A DNA stretch of 64,000 nt from Triops longicaudatus. Its lineage: Eukaryota; Arthropoda; Branchiopoda; Notostraca; Triopsidae. Below, in pieces: positions 48,073 to 61,389 of this stretch. The number at the start of each line of letters is the position of its first letter. Within the stretch, counting starts at the first letter, position 1. Location of the stretch: contig JAGQDJ010000118.1 of the NCBI GenBank assembly GCA_022885665.1, positions 62,001 through 126,000 of the forward strand, given 5' to 3'. Both the position numbers and the translations under genes were made by a program. Below the pieces are notes generated by a model. The model was given only the letters and a program-made list of their open reading frames with translations, did not search any database and had not been told where the DNA came from.

Positions 48073-51000
48073 TTTTTTTTTTTGCTGGAGTTGGTGAATC
48101 TTGAAAAGGATTGGACACCCCTGTATTGTGCGCATGATCATGCGACGTAGTTTGATTTTCGCTAGGACAACGCGATATATTTCGTACTGTGTGTCTTATC
48201 TTGTCCTATTCTTTTCTTTCTCTTTCTCTCGGATGATTGCGCTCCGCGATTCCAGACTATAATCTCCTCCTGGAATTGATGCTGCAGCTCAGGGAGTTTG
48301 ACAAATGCGTAACTGTGTTGACCAAACACGGGGGCGTGCAGTTGCTTAGCAAGCAAGACTTAATTGGCCCCCAAGAAGAGCAGTTGAAGCAAGCCTATGA
48401 AATCACATGTCCAACCCATCTGCCCCTGGATTTGAAAACCAAACTCGTCGTGGCGCTCATTCAACTCGGGGCCTACCATCTGATCCAAGTATGAGCCTTT
48501 GATAAGCTGACTTGTTGATTAGCACAGTAACCCTTTGGCACGAAATTGGCCCTCGTTTCTTGATAGAATTTGTTGAAAGAGCTACAACAAGCCGATGTGG
48601 AACAGTACGGGGATTTGTATTTGGACATAGCCGAGGCTTTTATGGAGAAAACTCAAATGTCGGATGCGTTTGTATTTCTTGAAAAACTCGTTAACTCTAC
48701 CAACTACAGTTTGGTAAGTTGGGCAGCGACCGCTTTTCACAACTTTAACATGCAAATTGTCCGTTGCCTGCCGCACATGGAAACCTGATTCTGTTTACCA
48801 GAAGACGACAAAAATGTTTTGAACTCCCTTTCGGGGAAATCTTATCAAAGTTGTGATGATTGGGTAAAATCCAACGTTGCAAACGTAGCAAGTTAGGCTT
48901 TTATGATAAAGGGTTGTGACGTATAACGTACAGACCAAACTTTTTGGAGAAGAGAACAATGAGAGGAAGTTTGTGCCCGAACGAGCATCAAAGCTCCACA
49001 GCATTGATTTAACTTAGCGTTTGAAAGGAGGTTGCACAAAGACAAAAGGACACAGACTGGAAAGAGTCTTAGGGTATTAGCGCTTTCGTTTGTACACCTT
49101 GTTATGGAAGAGAGGTAGTTTGAGCTGAGGGTCACAGAACGCAAACCAACGGAAACCTTTACAGAGCCATTTTCCACTAATCGTACCACCTTTACGGGAC
49201 TGTCTAAGCTCATTTGCATTACGCAGAGAGAGGCGTATTAGGCGCTTGGATAGTTTCTGTATGCAGACGTTCTTTTGACGGGGAATGCTTGTGAAACTCC
49301 CCAACATTTTCGAGTGTGTGAATGTCACATGGTGGCAAAATGAGCTTATTGTCTCGCTCGTTTTGCATCCAGACTGACAGTGTGTGGTAAACCAACGACA
49401 CAGACAGAACTCAGATAGCGAAAAGACAGGAAAAAGGCGATATTTAAGTAGCGTAAGTAGCGAAAAAGCCTAACGTACCATTTGCAATTTACCCAGTCCT
49501 TCCTAGAGAGAAAATTAACAGAAAGTCATAAGTTCTGTCAGATTTCTGACATTAGTTCAGTATGAGTACGGGATATATTCAGATCTCTTTCACTTGAACC
49601 TCGTTGTATTGATTATGCTGAAACCATAAGATAAGTTGGGTTTCGCCTGTGTTGCCATTTTACGGGTCACACTGCTTGTGTTCGTAAGTAGCGAAAAAAA
49701 ATAGCACTTGTAAATAAAATCGTGTGGGTTCAGATATGTATTCACTATTCCTGATAGGCTTTAAGCGTACTTTTCGTAAAATTACTATACATGTAACTTT
49801 ATACGTGTACGAAGACATTTCGTAGGCACCTATCAACCCAGTTAACAAATAGCCTACCGTTCGCTACAATCGGGCTTTGTTTGAGCGAGATGCAACTCTA
49901 TTATTAACCCCTTTATAATCAACTGTCGGTTACCGAGGAGGGGTTAGAGGGTTCAGGGTTACGTATATGGACAGGGGTAAGTGTCCGGTATAGTCAACTT
50001 TAGATAGAACGGGCTTTGGATCTAAAAAAGTTTGTTATAGCGCACTTTGGGAGTAATAAAGTATGGGCAGCACACTTTGGGATATGACCAACTTCCCGCA
50101 TCCGAAATTAAAATACGTAAAACTTGGCACTAATTAACACTGGTTATGTTGAACTATCGGCAGTTGTGAGCATGGTCTACAGGTCCCAGGGAAACGCTTG
50201 CAATTACGCCAAATTTTGGCTTTTAGAAACCTGGACTGTAACTTTTTCATCTATATAGACGTTTGGTATACCTAGCTTAACCGTGTACGGATTTTTAGGT
50301 ATTTGGGAGTGTTGAGCTTCAGATTAGTTTTTTTTTATTATTATTTATTTCCTGTGGCGTGTCATGAGCTCCACTTATTGCCAGTTTGAATAGAATTTCG
50401 TTACAGAATAACTCATAGGAACAAAAAAAAATTCGGTAACTCCGACGTTGGCTGTAAACTCAAGCGCTTTTTTGTGCATTTATGTGGCTTGGTGCCCTAC
50501 AAGCCATCAAATGTGGTTAACTGGTCATTATTATAGGGTTCATTGTAACGACATTCTACTGTAGAGTGAATGTAAGTCACAAAGATCAGCTCTTTTTAAA
50601 TTGCTTATTGTAGGGAGATTTTATTTTTATAGAACTACACCGCGTGTATGGTTGACACACCATAAGTTGTAGAAGTCCCGTGAAATATGTTTATTCTTCC
50701 AACAAAGCTTTTGTGCAGAGGCAAAGTCAGAAAAGAGCATTTTTTAGCCTTTTTGAAGTTCGTGAAATGTTTAGATTAAGCTCCTGCCGTTGCTACCTAT
50801 TTGCATTTTCCGTTAACGGTTCAAAAGATAAAAAGAGAAGGTCGTGGAAAGAAGTAATAGGGAAAGTTTATCTTAGTTTCAATGTAAAAAAAAAGTCACC
50901 GGGCAATAGAATGGTCTTTTCTGTGAGCAGCATAAAAAAATAAATAAAAATAAAATGAAATTCCATGAGTCGGGTGTAGTTTAAGGGTGTACCGTGGGTA

Positions 51001-54000
51001 GGGAGGGGAGATAAGGACTTATGTAGTCGAAATTGCTGACGTGGATCTTGATGCGTTATGCTATCCTGTTACACAGGCTGCTGTGTGGCTCCGGTACGCG
51101 GAATGCCTGGTGGGTCTTCAAGAATGGGATCGCTGTTTAATGGCCTATAAAAAAGTGATCGAGTTAGCTCCACAACATTTTGAAGCCCGATTGGCGTTAG
51201 CGACATTGCTGCAAGATTTGGGGCGCCCCGAAGAAGCGGCCTCTGTTTTAGCCCAAGGCAAGTATGGCAACGGGTTGATTTCGGGGAATGGTGTGCTTGA
51301 ACATTCCATTTCCCTTTTACGAGAGGTTATGAAGTGGGAAAATTCACCCTTTAAACGCTTATTGAAAAAGAGTTGGGCCCTTGTGGATAATTTGGCTATA
51401 TTCCTGCCATTTCTGTTGTGTTATTTCTTACTTTTTCGGATTTTGTAGAAGCGAACGAGCTGCTGGACGCACGGGTGTTGTATCAGCGCTGTCGGTTGTT
51501 GCAAGAACAAGGGAAAGAAGATGAGTTGGTGGAAACGTCCAAGTGGCTTTTTGCGAGACATTTTGCGGTTTTGAGAAACATCAACGATGCTTATGGTACG
51601 TAAACACTTGTTGGGGGAGGGGAATGGTTGAACATGTCAGGAGCAGTGAAAGTTAAACGCAAAGGCAAGAAAATGTGAGTTGCTTAAATTCAGGTCGAAA
51701 ATAACTTCTCAAAGCCAAGTTTGAAACATTGTTTCTAGCCAAATGGGAAAAACACTTAAAGCTGTATGGATTTCTAACGAAGGAAAACACAGTTATCAAT
51801 GAGGATCTTGAGCAGAGTTCAAGTAAAAGTCAGGTTTAAGAAAAGAGCAAAGATACAGCAATTCAAGTAAGAAATTTTACTTTTGCTCGAAAGCAGGCTT
51901 CTGAAAATTCAAGAAACATACAAGTTATCTGAATTCAGCTCTTAATGCAATGCATCTCAATAGTGGGTAAATTACCCAACATTTTGAAAAAGGTCACATG
52001 ACTTTATGGGTAACGAACCCCATCCCAATTAAAGTCTCAACTAAAACTTCTAATAATTTGGTTGTGAAAAGGTCTTCAGTGCTAGTGAATTGAATTTCTG
52101 AAATAGCGGTTGTCGTACTCGCCAATTTACCATCTTTAATTCATACCTTCGTTATAAACTTCATTATTCATTTGTGATTTTTTCCTCGAGATTTTCGTTG
52201 AGTGTTTCTGACCGTCAGTTTTGTGTAATGGATGAAAACTATCGAAAAGCATTGTCTTAGTGTCATAGATAATCAATTCAGTTCATTTTGATTTTCTTAA
52301 CCCTATTTCTTTAATGTTTTCAGTTCACTTCAAAAGCTAGTTTTTGACTTCGAAAAGCTCTAGTCCTAAGCAATAAGGAAGACTCATAAATAAGTGGCTT
52401 CAGAGGAACTTTTCAGGTTAAACTGGGGGGACAGAATTATTGAGTTTCTAAATTTGGGAAAAAATTGAGTGAATCATTTATCATTAATCAATTTGGGACC
52501 ATTGAGTATTTCTGACATCAACGCTTATTTTTTATTCATTTGACATCAACTTACATGCAGTATCTCTACAACTAAGATAGGATAGATACGTTTAGATGCT
52601 TTGCAAAGCCGGAGCAAAATTGTCCGGGTTGCATTGGTTAATGAGTAAAGTACAGCAAGCATGTAATTGTACGGCAGTCGCAAACAAGCAAGTTACGTTT
52701 GACTGTTTTGACTGAGTTGTTCATTGTGCGTCACGTTGTGAAGCGACGAATTTCTGAAAACCTCCTAAGTTAGATTTCGAAGTCATTTTTTTCTTCCAGC
52801 AAATTGAAACGTTGTAGTTACAATGTTAAATGTACGTAAAAAGTAGTCAGAATGGAGATACTCGACCCATCAGCTGAGAACGAATTGAATATGAGTCAGA
52901 ATAAGAAAATAACGAAGTAAATTTCCCCCGTTCTGCTTGCAAGGCGAAAAAATTGAAAGCCTTATTTGTAATATGTTTTAAGATAAAAATAACTGAAAGG
53001 TAATAGCATGCAAGCTTAGCCTTCAGTTTTCAGATCGAATAAGATCTTTTCGAAGATTTTTCCCGTCATTTGAGGTGAGGGGGAGTAATGGCTTGGCAGC
53101 TGCCCACGCGGTAATTTTCAAGACTGGTTCAACAAAACTTTTCTATTTTTTTTAAATTATTATTATTATTATTTAATTATATAATGATTTTCTATGAACT
53201 CCTAAAAGTAGGATGGAACAGTTTCGGTGTACATATACCCGGAAATTTTCGACTATATTTCCAAAAAGCTTAGGGATTATTTCCGAAAGATTTTACAGTA
53301 AAAATTCTTAATACTTTTAATTACATTCTGGATTTTAATACGAAGTAAGATTATAACGAAAAAAAAAGAAGCCTACCAATCGAGAGAAACAGTTCGCCGC
53401 AGGGCCGGATTTACACTCTTTTTCTCTCCCAACTTCCGAAAAAAATTGATTTTAAGGTTTTCTATTTGGTCTGTGCGTTTATTTTGGAAACCTGCTCACA
53501 CGTTACACAGTCGTCTTCAATAGACCTAGCGTAATTTCTTTCTGTGTGCTTTAGACCAAAAAATGCTTCGGTTGTGTCCTTTAAGTCGCTGGATTTTGTT
53601 AGATCTGCGTCAATTTTAAGAAGTACAAGCAATGCCGTAGGTAAGCAGTCCCTGTTCTACTAACTGCAATGTTCAAGTCTCACGTGCTCAAATTAGTTTA
53701 CGTAACTTTACAGCTTACAGGCACTGAAAATTACTGACTAAGAAAGCCCCCGCCCAAAAAAGGTATTCTCCTCCACTGTCCCATGGGGCATTTGCCATAG
53801 TGCCGCGATGGTCAGTCTGCCTGTTTCCTGTGAAATCTTGACAGTGTCGGAATAGAAAACATCGTAAATACCGCAGATCAGACGATTTTTATTATCTTTT
53901 TAGTCTGAGTGAAAAGAGAAAAAATTAAAAAGCAATGGAAACTACGAGATTGTGGGTTTCTTTTAAGAGAAAACCTCGTAAACAAGAATTTTTTTCAAGA

Positions 54001-57000
54001 CAAAAATTTTAGCATGTCAGAAATGTCAATCACAAAATATTCCATTCAAGGGAAAAATTGTTTTTGAATTCCCAAATATGTTCATCTTTTCCGGATTCGA
54101 TTACTATATTTTTGTTTGTGTATTTTTTACTTACTAAATTTTTTTATTGCCTTTATTGTGTTTATTGTCATTATCTGCAAACTGGCTGACTTGCTTGTTA
54201 AAGTTCACGATATTAATTGGTCTTACGCCCAATCCTGCATTATACAGTACATTTTATTTTGCAGGGCTGAGTGATAAAGCATTTGCTTTATCACGACAGT
54301 CTTGGCTTTGAAGAAACCTAGGAGCTTTGAGATCATTCCTGCGTTTCAGAAATGCTTCCTGTTTACATGTAGAAATTCATGAATATGGTACCACTCTGTT
54401 TCTGTCTGTTTCTCTTTCTGCAGCCATCACCAAGTCTAAACGGACCGCACATGTCAAATCGAGTGACACATCCGGAGATCCGGTAAGCTATGGCTACATA
54501 TTTCTTTTTTGGCTACACGTTCTATCTCCTTAAACGCTGCGTGAAGGTGCATAACTTGTTTGGCTTGGGTTATTCTGTCTTTTTTTTTCTGTTCACAAAA
54601 GCTGTATCGAGCTTCGTCGGGCGTCACGGTGACGGCCACGAGACATGCAGTAGGTCATCGTTTATTTTTTTTTGTTATTTCAGTGACAAATGAATACTCT
54701 TTAGACTGAAAGCCTACTTCCTTATGCTACATGCGTTACAGATCTCGTAGCTACGTTAGGTTAATAAGGTGAAGTGGGAAAAAAAGAATATCAGAGCATC
54801 GATAGGAAGTATAGGGTTTTGCATTTTATCTATGCAAGCCATAAAAGGTGGATATGCGAGACAGATTGTACTAACACGCAGAGCAACCAGTCAGACCACT
54901 GACAACATATTCTAATTTTTTATTATAAAGCTCTTGGTAGTGATCCCCCAGGAAAGCCGAAACAGATATTTTTTTGTTTTGTTTTATTGACGTCGCACGT
55001 TAAAAATGTAACGTAACATTAGTGAAGTCACTCACAACCTTCATGGAAGCACTTCTTAGCTTTTACTCTTCTATCTTGCACGACTATTCCCTATAAATCT
55101 AACTCTGACCTATTTATTCACTGCATTTCTTAGTCGTTTGCCCTTAACGAAAAATTAATGTGGAAACAGGACGATTATACCGTAGGGCCACTTCTATTTT
55201 GTAAAAAAAACTTTATAATTAATAAACTATAACTCGTTCTGAAATTTTAACTATGAAATAAAACAATAATAGCATACGTTCACTAAATCCATTAATTGAA
55301 TTTTTTCTCATAGAAGGGCTAATCTTATAAACGAAAAGTATTGAATTGTGATATTGTCTTGTACTATTATTTGTTTATTTTATTGTGTGTGAATAGAATA
55401 AATCTTTGGGTAGTCTGTCAAGAATTTTTTCTGGTTGTTGCGTAGGACTTCATAGTATACAGTACTTTCAGTCTTTGCATCTAGCGAAGCACAAAAACTC
55501 GTCATAGTTATCTCGAGTTGTCTCTAGTATATCTCTAGTTTTTGTGTTTAGGAAGATTCAGGAGAGCAGGGGAAGGCTCTGATTATGGTAGGGCACGAAT
55601 AACACCGTTGGTACGAATACGGATAACGGGAGTGGTTAATTTATTTCTGTTTAAGTTTATGTAGGAATGTTAAAACTGTTATATTACTATTCGTTGCGCC
55701 TGCAAATTGTAACAAATTGTTTTCTGTGGGAAGCCAACGCTCCCGAGGGTACTTTATTGTTTCTCGTTTTGCGTTTTCCGCCAAGTTGGCACGACAAATC
55801 TCGTGTTCAGAGTAACTAAGACTTGTAAATAGGTGTAAAGGCAAATATATGGAGATTGTATGCAATATTTCAACCTGAAAAACAGGGCTTAAGTAGTTGG
55901 TGAGTTTGCGACGCGGATGTCTCCCTCCCAAAGAAAAGCCATAGAAACGAAAAAGTATCCCATGTTTTTTTTTCTGGTAGGAAGAATTCGTATAGCGAGC
56001 GAAGAAAAAAGTTGAGGAATTAATCGAACTTTCTTAATTACAATCTTGACAAAGAACTTATGCTTTTCTTGAAAAGAAAAGGATAGAAAGAGAGAGAGAG
56101 AGAAGTACCATGGAAATTAACGAGAAACATACTGGTTGACTGGATGCTGCGTGTGGTATCTAAAGATAATAGTGTAAAACTTGTACATGTGTTGATTATG
56201 TCTTAATTAACACAGCACATTATTCGACTCAAATCTAGAGCCACACTAGGCAGTAGTGCTGATGTCTAGCGCAAGAGAGGCGTTTAAATTAACCCATGGT
56301 TGCCAACTTGGCCTAGCTGACGAACCTATCATAACTTAGCCTCTTTCACCTCCGTTGTAACTTTCTAAGCTAGGCTACTGTTCGTGTACATCTGAGTATA
56401 ACGTACACGTCGTTATCACGTGCTGTCAAACAATATTAGAAATCGACTTGTGAAGTAAGAAAAGCCAGGGAAGTGCAAGTAACAAAAGAGTGAGCAAAAG
56501 TGGAGTGAACAGAACACGGACAGCATTCCGAAGGACAACTATTTTGAATAAATTTGTAGAACTTTTGCAGCACTTTGCACCCAGGCAACTTCGGAGTTTC
56601 ACAGAATTTTCGTTTCAGACACCAGTAACTTGTTGTTCTGTAAGAAAAACTAAGCTTTTATAGAAATGTGTTTTCCTAAGCTCAATGGAAAAAAAATAGT
56701 TTTGAATGTGTTTTCAAATGATGGTGGTATGCAGGTCCAGGAACTTTTCCAGCTCGAGTTTTTGTCTATTTTCAAACAAACTGAAGAAGAATAAAACAGA
56801 AGTAAGCCGCACTTGATAATAAAATAGAACAACACTACACGCGACCACGCTCAGATGTAAATAAACAGCAGCCTAGCTTAGAAATTTAGACCGGTGGCGC
56901 TCCAAGCGGTGAAAGCGGATAGTAAAACCGAACTTAATGAAATCGAAGATCATTTAACGGATGTAAGCAAACCTAGCCGAACTAATTTATCATAACTAGC

Positions 57001-58192
57001 CTAGCGTAACCCAGTGTACTCTGACTGCAAAAGAAAGTGGGGAAATGTTTCTTGTGATGGTTCAGATATCTTCCCGTTTATTTAACTTCAACGCTGTATT
57101 AGGCACCGACATTTTCGGATAGCGAAGTATCATTAGAAGATGAGTACGCGCTATTCCGTCACGTGGCCAACATATTGTGGCAGAAGAAGCGGTACGTGGA
57201 ATTGCAACGACTATGCATCTCAGCCTTGGGTTCGCGGTTGTACCAAAACTCGGAGCGACTGAAAGTAAAATTTTTACAACCTAATTAGTCTCTTACCACG
57301 CGTAGGCTGTAACTTTTTTAAGTTGTGTGGGTGGCTAATCGCACGCTATTGTTTTGACTACATATTGAGGGTTGGGATTCTCAAACCTCCCATAACGTGG
57401 ACTTTAAAAAATGCTCAGGTTCACCGCGCTTTTTTTTTCTCCTTTTGTAGGATATTGGTTGGTTGACGTTTCAAGTTTGTTTGAAAAGGAACGAAGCCAA
57501 TTTTGGGTATTCTTTCATCCGACGACGCACCATGACTGATTTCAACAACAACCGGGTCTGGGTACTTTTCAACCAGGTCTGATTGCAAACGTATTGATTC
57601 GTGAGACAGCTGAAGGTTTTCAACAGATTGTTTTCTTTTTTACTTTTTTCGAGTGTAGCTACTTCTGCGGTCGGATGACGTGCGGCATAACCGTTTCTTG
57701 ATTCGTTTGATGGTGAAACACCCGGATTCTTTTGTTCTCACCGTGCTAAACGGCCATAATTGCCTCTTGGCTGGTACTTATAAATACGCTTTAGCCGAGT
57801 ATCTGGCAGCACTGCGCTTAGAGCCGGAAAATCCAATGATCCCATTCCTCGTGGGACTCGTATATACTCATATGGCTTGCCAAAAATTTTCGGGCAAGAA
57901 ACACGCTTTAGTGCTCCAGGCTTCCGCTTTCTTGGAGAGATACGCAGAACTAAGGGGAGAGGAGCAAGAAACAAATTACAATTTGGGCAGGGCGATGCAT
58001 CAATTAGGCCTTTACACCCAGGCTATCCATTATTATAAAAGAGCCTTGGCCTTACCTAACCCCGTTAACGGACCGGATGAGCACCTGTTTGATTTACGCC
58101 GAGAAATTGCCTTCAACTTAGCGCTCATTTATCAGTCATCAGGCGCCCTGGAGATGGCCACACTCTACCTGTACAAGTATAATGTTGTATAA
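42520..58192 (+). CDS. GTF3C3: General transcription factor 3C polypeptide 3 (TFIIIC102)
   Basis: Fourteen exons give 1004 residues (human 886): 42520-43000, 43058-43470, 43690-43774, 45247-45438, 45594-45704, 45794-45937, 48256-48488, 48567-48713, 51077-51257, 51449-51595, 54424-54482, 57103-57264, 57451-57576, 57659-58192. Exons 1-2 are an acidic, Ser-rich N-terminus (longer than in human). From exon 3 on come TPR repeats: GLMGEANLRFARGERQDAI, HLDPHDAEEWTRLAEVSFEQ, YGDLYLDIAEAFMEK, WLRYAECLVGLQEWDRC. The last exon holds VLNGHNCLLAGTYKYALAEY and NYNLGRAMHQLGLYTQAIHY, characteristic of this subunit. It is part of the TFIIIC tau-A lobe that recruits TFIIIB to tRNA and 5S genes. The intron after 51257 appears to start with GC. 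The small exon 11 and the weak acceptor before 45594 are the least certain junctions. AATAAA at 58209-58214. Confidence 0.93.
48041..48083. repeat. (TTA)n microsatellite followed by a T run
   Basis: About ten TTA units (48041-48070) run directly into 13 T residues, in GTF3C3 intron 6 and 173 nt upstream of exon 7. Confidence 0.85.
51258..51448 (+). other. Probable GC-AG intron of GTF3C3
   Basis: The exon ending at 51257 leaves one base of a split codon (G); the next exon at 51449 begins AA GCG AAC, which needs exactly one preceding base. The only donor in that phase is G|GCAAGT, a textbook GC-type donor. The nearest GT (51262) is out of phase for the downstream exon, and reading through runs into a stop at 51446-51448. 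The acceptor TTTTGTAG is normal. Confidence 0.75.
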
Positions 58193-58208
58193 TTGCATGA
58201 CAGTGTGA

Positions 58209-58214
58209 AATAAA
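58209..58214 (+). terminator. GTF3C3 polyadenylation signal
   Basis: Canonical AATAAA 17 nt after the GTF3C3 stop codon, implying a very short 3' UTR. Confidence 0.6.
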
Positions 58215-60677
58215 TCCAAGAGAAACTTGGATACGCGGCGTTTTTATTTTGTCAACAACAAGACTGCAGAAAAATAGCCGCGTGTAAGGAATGTAATTAT
58301 AAATGTAACGGAGTAATTGTAGCGAATCGTAATTTGCGTCTTATAGCCACACAATCGTACTTACAGTCGGAAACCCAGATAGAACTTCCGCCACCTTATT
58401 TAAACACGAGGTAAAATATAGCACAACTAGTTGCGGTAATCGCCTTCCAGGTCGGTAGATTACGCCTTGAAGGCGGAGGAAGCTCAAGGAAGACTGCAAC
58501 AATTCACAGTTAACAGGCTCCTTGTGTTCCGTGATTCTGGCGGCGACACCTTGTGTTCCTCGAAGAGACGGTTGAAGATTTTCTACCGAAATGAGACAAA
58601 CTTGAACTGATCATCGCCCTATTTCATGTTTACAAGCAGAAGTTTGGCGTTTTTGTGAAACTGTAGAAATTCAACATGTTTCGTGATTTTAAAGCAGCCA
58701 GTTTGGAAAGTGACTTCTAAGATGCCGTGTTATCGGAATCACTTGAGAGTGAAGAGAAACATGGTAATTGTTTTTTAAAGCAAAACAAAAATTTTTGCTT
58801 CTTTAGATTGTTCAGCATTTAACTTTATACTTCATTGGAAAATTCAGAGAGCATGTATTTCCCTAGTTGTTGTCAAAGTTACCCCGCGGCCATGCACAAT
58901 TTAGAGCCCGAACAAGAAATTGCAGGACAAACATTCAGAAATAACATTTTGACCGAAAATTTCTTATTTCCGTTGTTAACGTGGATTAGCTGAGCACGCT
59001 TGACCATACCCATGAAAGGAAAATTTTTGAGTCATGTTAGGGAACAAATATGAATGAAAAGATCGGCAGAAAAGGAGGCACTTAAGTCTTCTGTTCCTTT
59101 TCACGTTCGCACTTAGTTTCACTTCTTAGGGTTTCAACTACTGTTTTACTCACATGTCCAGCTTTCCGTGTATACAGCCCAATCCAGCTTTTCGACTTAG
59201 AAAAGGAATTGGAGTTTTTATGCGGTCTTTCTTCTCAGTTTGCGTATTGCCTGCCCCCAACGCGCTCCCCTACATGTTAAGCCTCGAACAAGCCCTAACA
59301 CAGGAAAAGGGTCAAGGCTTGCTAGATAACTTTGAACATGTTTTGAAACTAGAAACTGTTTTGGTATCATGAGGAAGCCTATTCGTCGCTGAATCTGACA
59401 ATACCTAGTTTGTTGTTTTGCATTTCGTAGATGCGGAGCAGTAGATGGCCTCCTGCTTACCACAAAATGTTCACGGTAACCCCATGCGTTCAGAATAACC
59501 TTGTTTGACTATAACTAAACCTAACCTAACTAAATCTAACAAACATCCAGAACAAACGCCGTGTTTTTATTGTTACCAGTTCACGACTCGCAATTGTGAA
59601 TCGTACCTAATGTAATGATTAGTTAAACGAAGCTTTAATGTTTATTACTGAGAGCGAAGGAGCTCAACGGCTCTACAAGTTAAAGGAGCTTTACGGCGAT
59701 TAAGGGAAGTTCTAAAACGTTGCGAAACATTGCATGGGGACGAGCCAAACAGTATTAAAAAAGGGAGCTATTCAATGTAATTGGTAGATAGCCGTGTTTT
59801 GTCGCTAGTTGAAGGGCTTTTCTCTGCTCCTTGAATGAAACGTTAATCACATCAGACACTCTTTTAGTGTTTGTGTGATTTATTGCGTAGCCATCATACT
59901 TTTCTTTCCTCGAAAGAACTTTCGCCTACGACACGCTTTACGACTGACACAGATGTAACTTAACTTGAAGATAATCCAGTTTTTTACTGCTAACGTACTA
60001 AGACCAGCTTTGTAGACATAACTATAAGAAAGAGTCGGGTTCTATTCCAGCTTTTCTTGAGGGTGGGTGTACAAGATTCTCGTAATAACTTTTTTTTAGC
60101 ATTTTTGGCTTCTTAAGACCCTTTATGGTTCTTTTACGAAACCCTCTTTTGAAGAATTGGGAACTTGGCAGCATTGTAGACGGAAGTAATGCTAAAAGAA
60201 TGGTGGCCAATGGGATTCGCCCGCTGATTATGACTGCGTGTCATATAACGTCCCCCTCAGCACATTTCTTTACAACTCAACGGAAGTGATTTCAACTAAG
60301 CGCCTCACTCAAGTGTAGCCCTTCGGTTTATAGGAGCTTTTAGCACATAAAAAGCCGCCCACATTTAAAATGGAAAACAACATTTCGTAGTGTCTGTTCC
60401 CGACTCTCGGATTGCAGATTGCTGAATTACGTGCCTTTTGCTTCATAAACCCTTAAAAAAGGAAATATTATAACCCCTGTTTCGGTTCTATAAGACAACT
60501 AAACCCTAATCCAGTCTCCACTTGAGAATTCCGACAGCAGTTCCGTCTACTTCCATTACTCTACACTCGTGCACTGCGACAGCACTGTCAGCTACTTCTT
60601 TTTGGCCCTATTCACGTTGCAGTTTTGAGCGAAATTATTTTTTATGCATATTTCTATGCATTTTCCTTTCTTTTCTA
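58215..60677. other. Gene-poor stretch after GTF3C3
   Basis: No complete gene was recognised. An acceptor-preceded open stretch at about 58451-58608 (53 codons to a stop, containing YALKAEEAQGRLQQF) looks protein-like but has no partner exon. A degenerate CTAACC tract lies near 59515-59540. Other open frames are short and show no family resemblance. Confidence 0.35.
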
Positions 60678-60816
60678 GGTACATATAAACTCCGTGAGGG
60701 GCGCGGACTGTGATGTGAACCGTGTGCTCATCAGTGAAGAAAGCCTTGGCTTGAAGTGGCTGTTGAAGCAAGGCCCCATTGTTGCCTGGATCCACGACAT
60801 GGACGGGCTAACCTAG
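60678..60816 (+). CDS. Orphan terminal exon of an unidentified gene (possible)
   Basis: A strong 3' splice site (long pyrimidine run ending TTTTCTAG at 60677) is followed by 45 open codons ending in TAG at 60814-60816. The peptide contains DCDVNRVLISEESLGLKW and ends AWIHDMDGLT. The DVN-x-x-LI-E-x-L-G-L pattern faintly recalls the end of Tudor-type domains, but this is a guess. No convincing upstream donor exon was found within 300 nt. A leftward frame overlaps the same bases (60795-60592) but lacks the splice support. Confidence 0.3.
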
Positions 60817-61355
60817 TACTCTCTCCAGCCCGAACTGTGGTCGTTAGGAGACCCTTACAACTGAGTGTTGTTAGGTTAGTAGATAAAAACGAGTTCCGAA
60901 GTCAGTTGTTGACAGTATAACTATGTAAACAGGTTCTTAAAAAAGATGTGGCGGCATATGCTCTTATAGGGTGGTAGATAGCGCAGAAGAAGCTTCTTTA
61001 CAAAGGGGGAAGTTGGGAAGGTTGAAGGTGAGTGGGGATTTTCCTAAGTGGATTCCAATGTCAAACAACCAAAGCAAACAATGCGGGAGATAAACTTAAA
61101 AAAGGTGCTTACCGCCTTTCCTCCCTCGCACACCATTTCAGTTAACAGGCTGGAGATAACCTCTTGCTAACAATTTAACAAGGGCCTTACGAGGGTAAAA
61201 TTGACTGTTGAGAGAAAGTTCCTTTGTCAGCTCATTATTTGTTCCTTGTATGCATTCCTGAAAAATTTTCGTTTCACAATCTCTAAATACCGCAGAAGAA
61301 TGTGCGAAATTAGTGCACTGCTAATTTCGTTTCTGTAAAGGTATGGGGTTGTTTT

Positions 61356-61389
<34 letters not shown>

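Noticed and set aside
48893..49401. Cluster of overlapping leftward frames in GTF3C3 intron 8
   Set aside because: Several frames are open at once with no family resemblance or splice logic; treated as chance openness.
55641..55931. Leftward 96-codon frame in GTF3C3 intron 11
   Set aside because: No motif, no start context and no neighbour exon; not enough to call a nested gene.
60592..60795. Leftward coding frame over the orphan exon
   Set aside because: The plus strand has the strong acceptor and a clean stop, while the leftward frame needs poor splice sites to continue.
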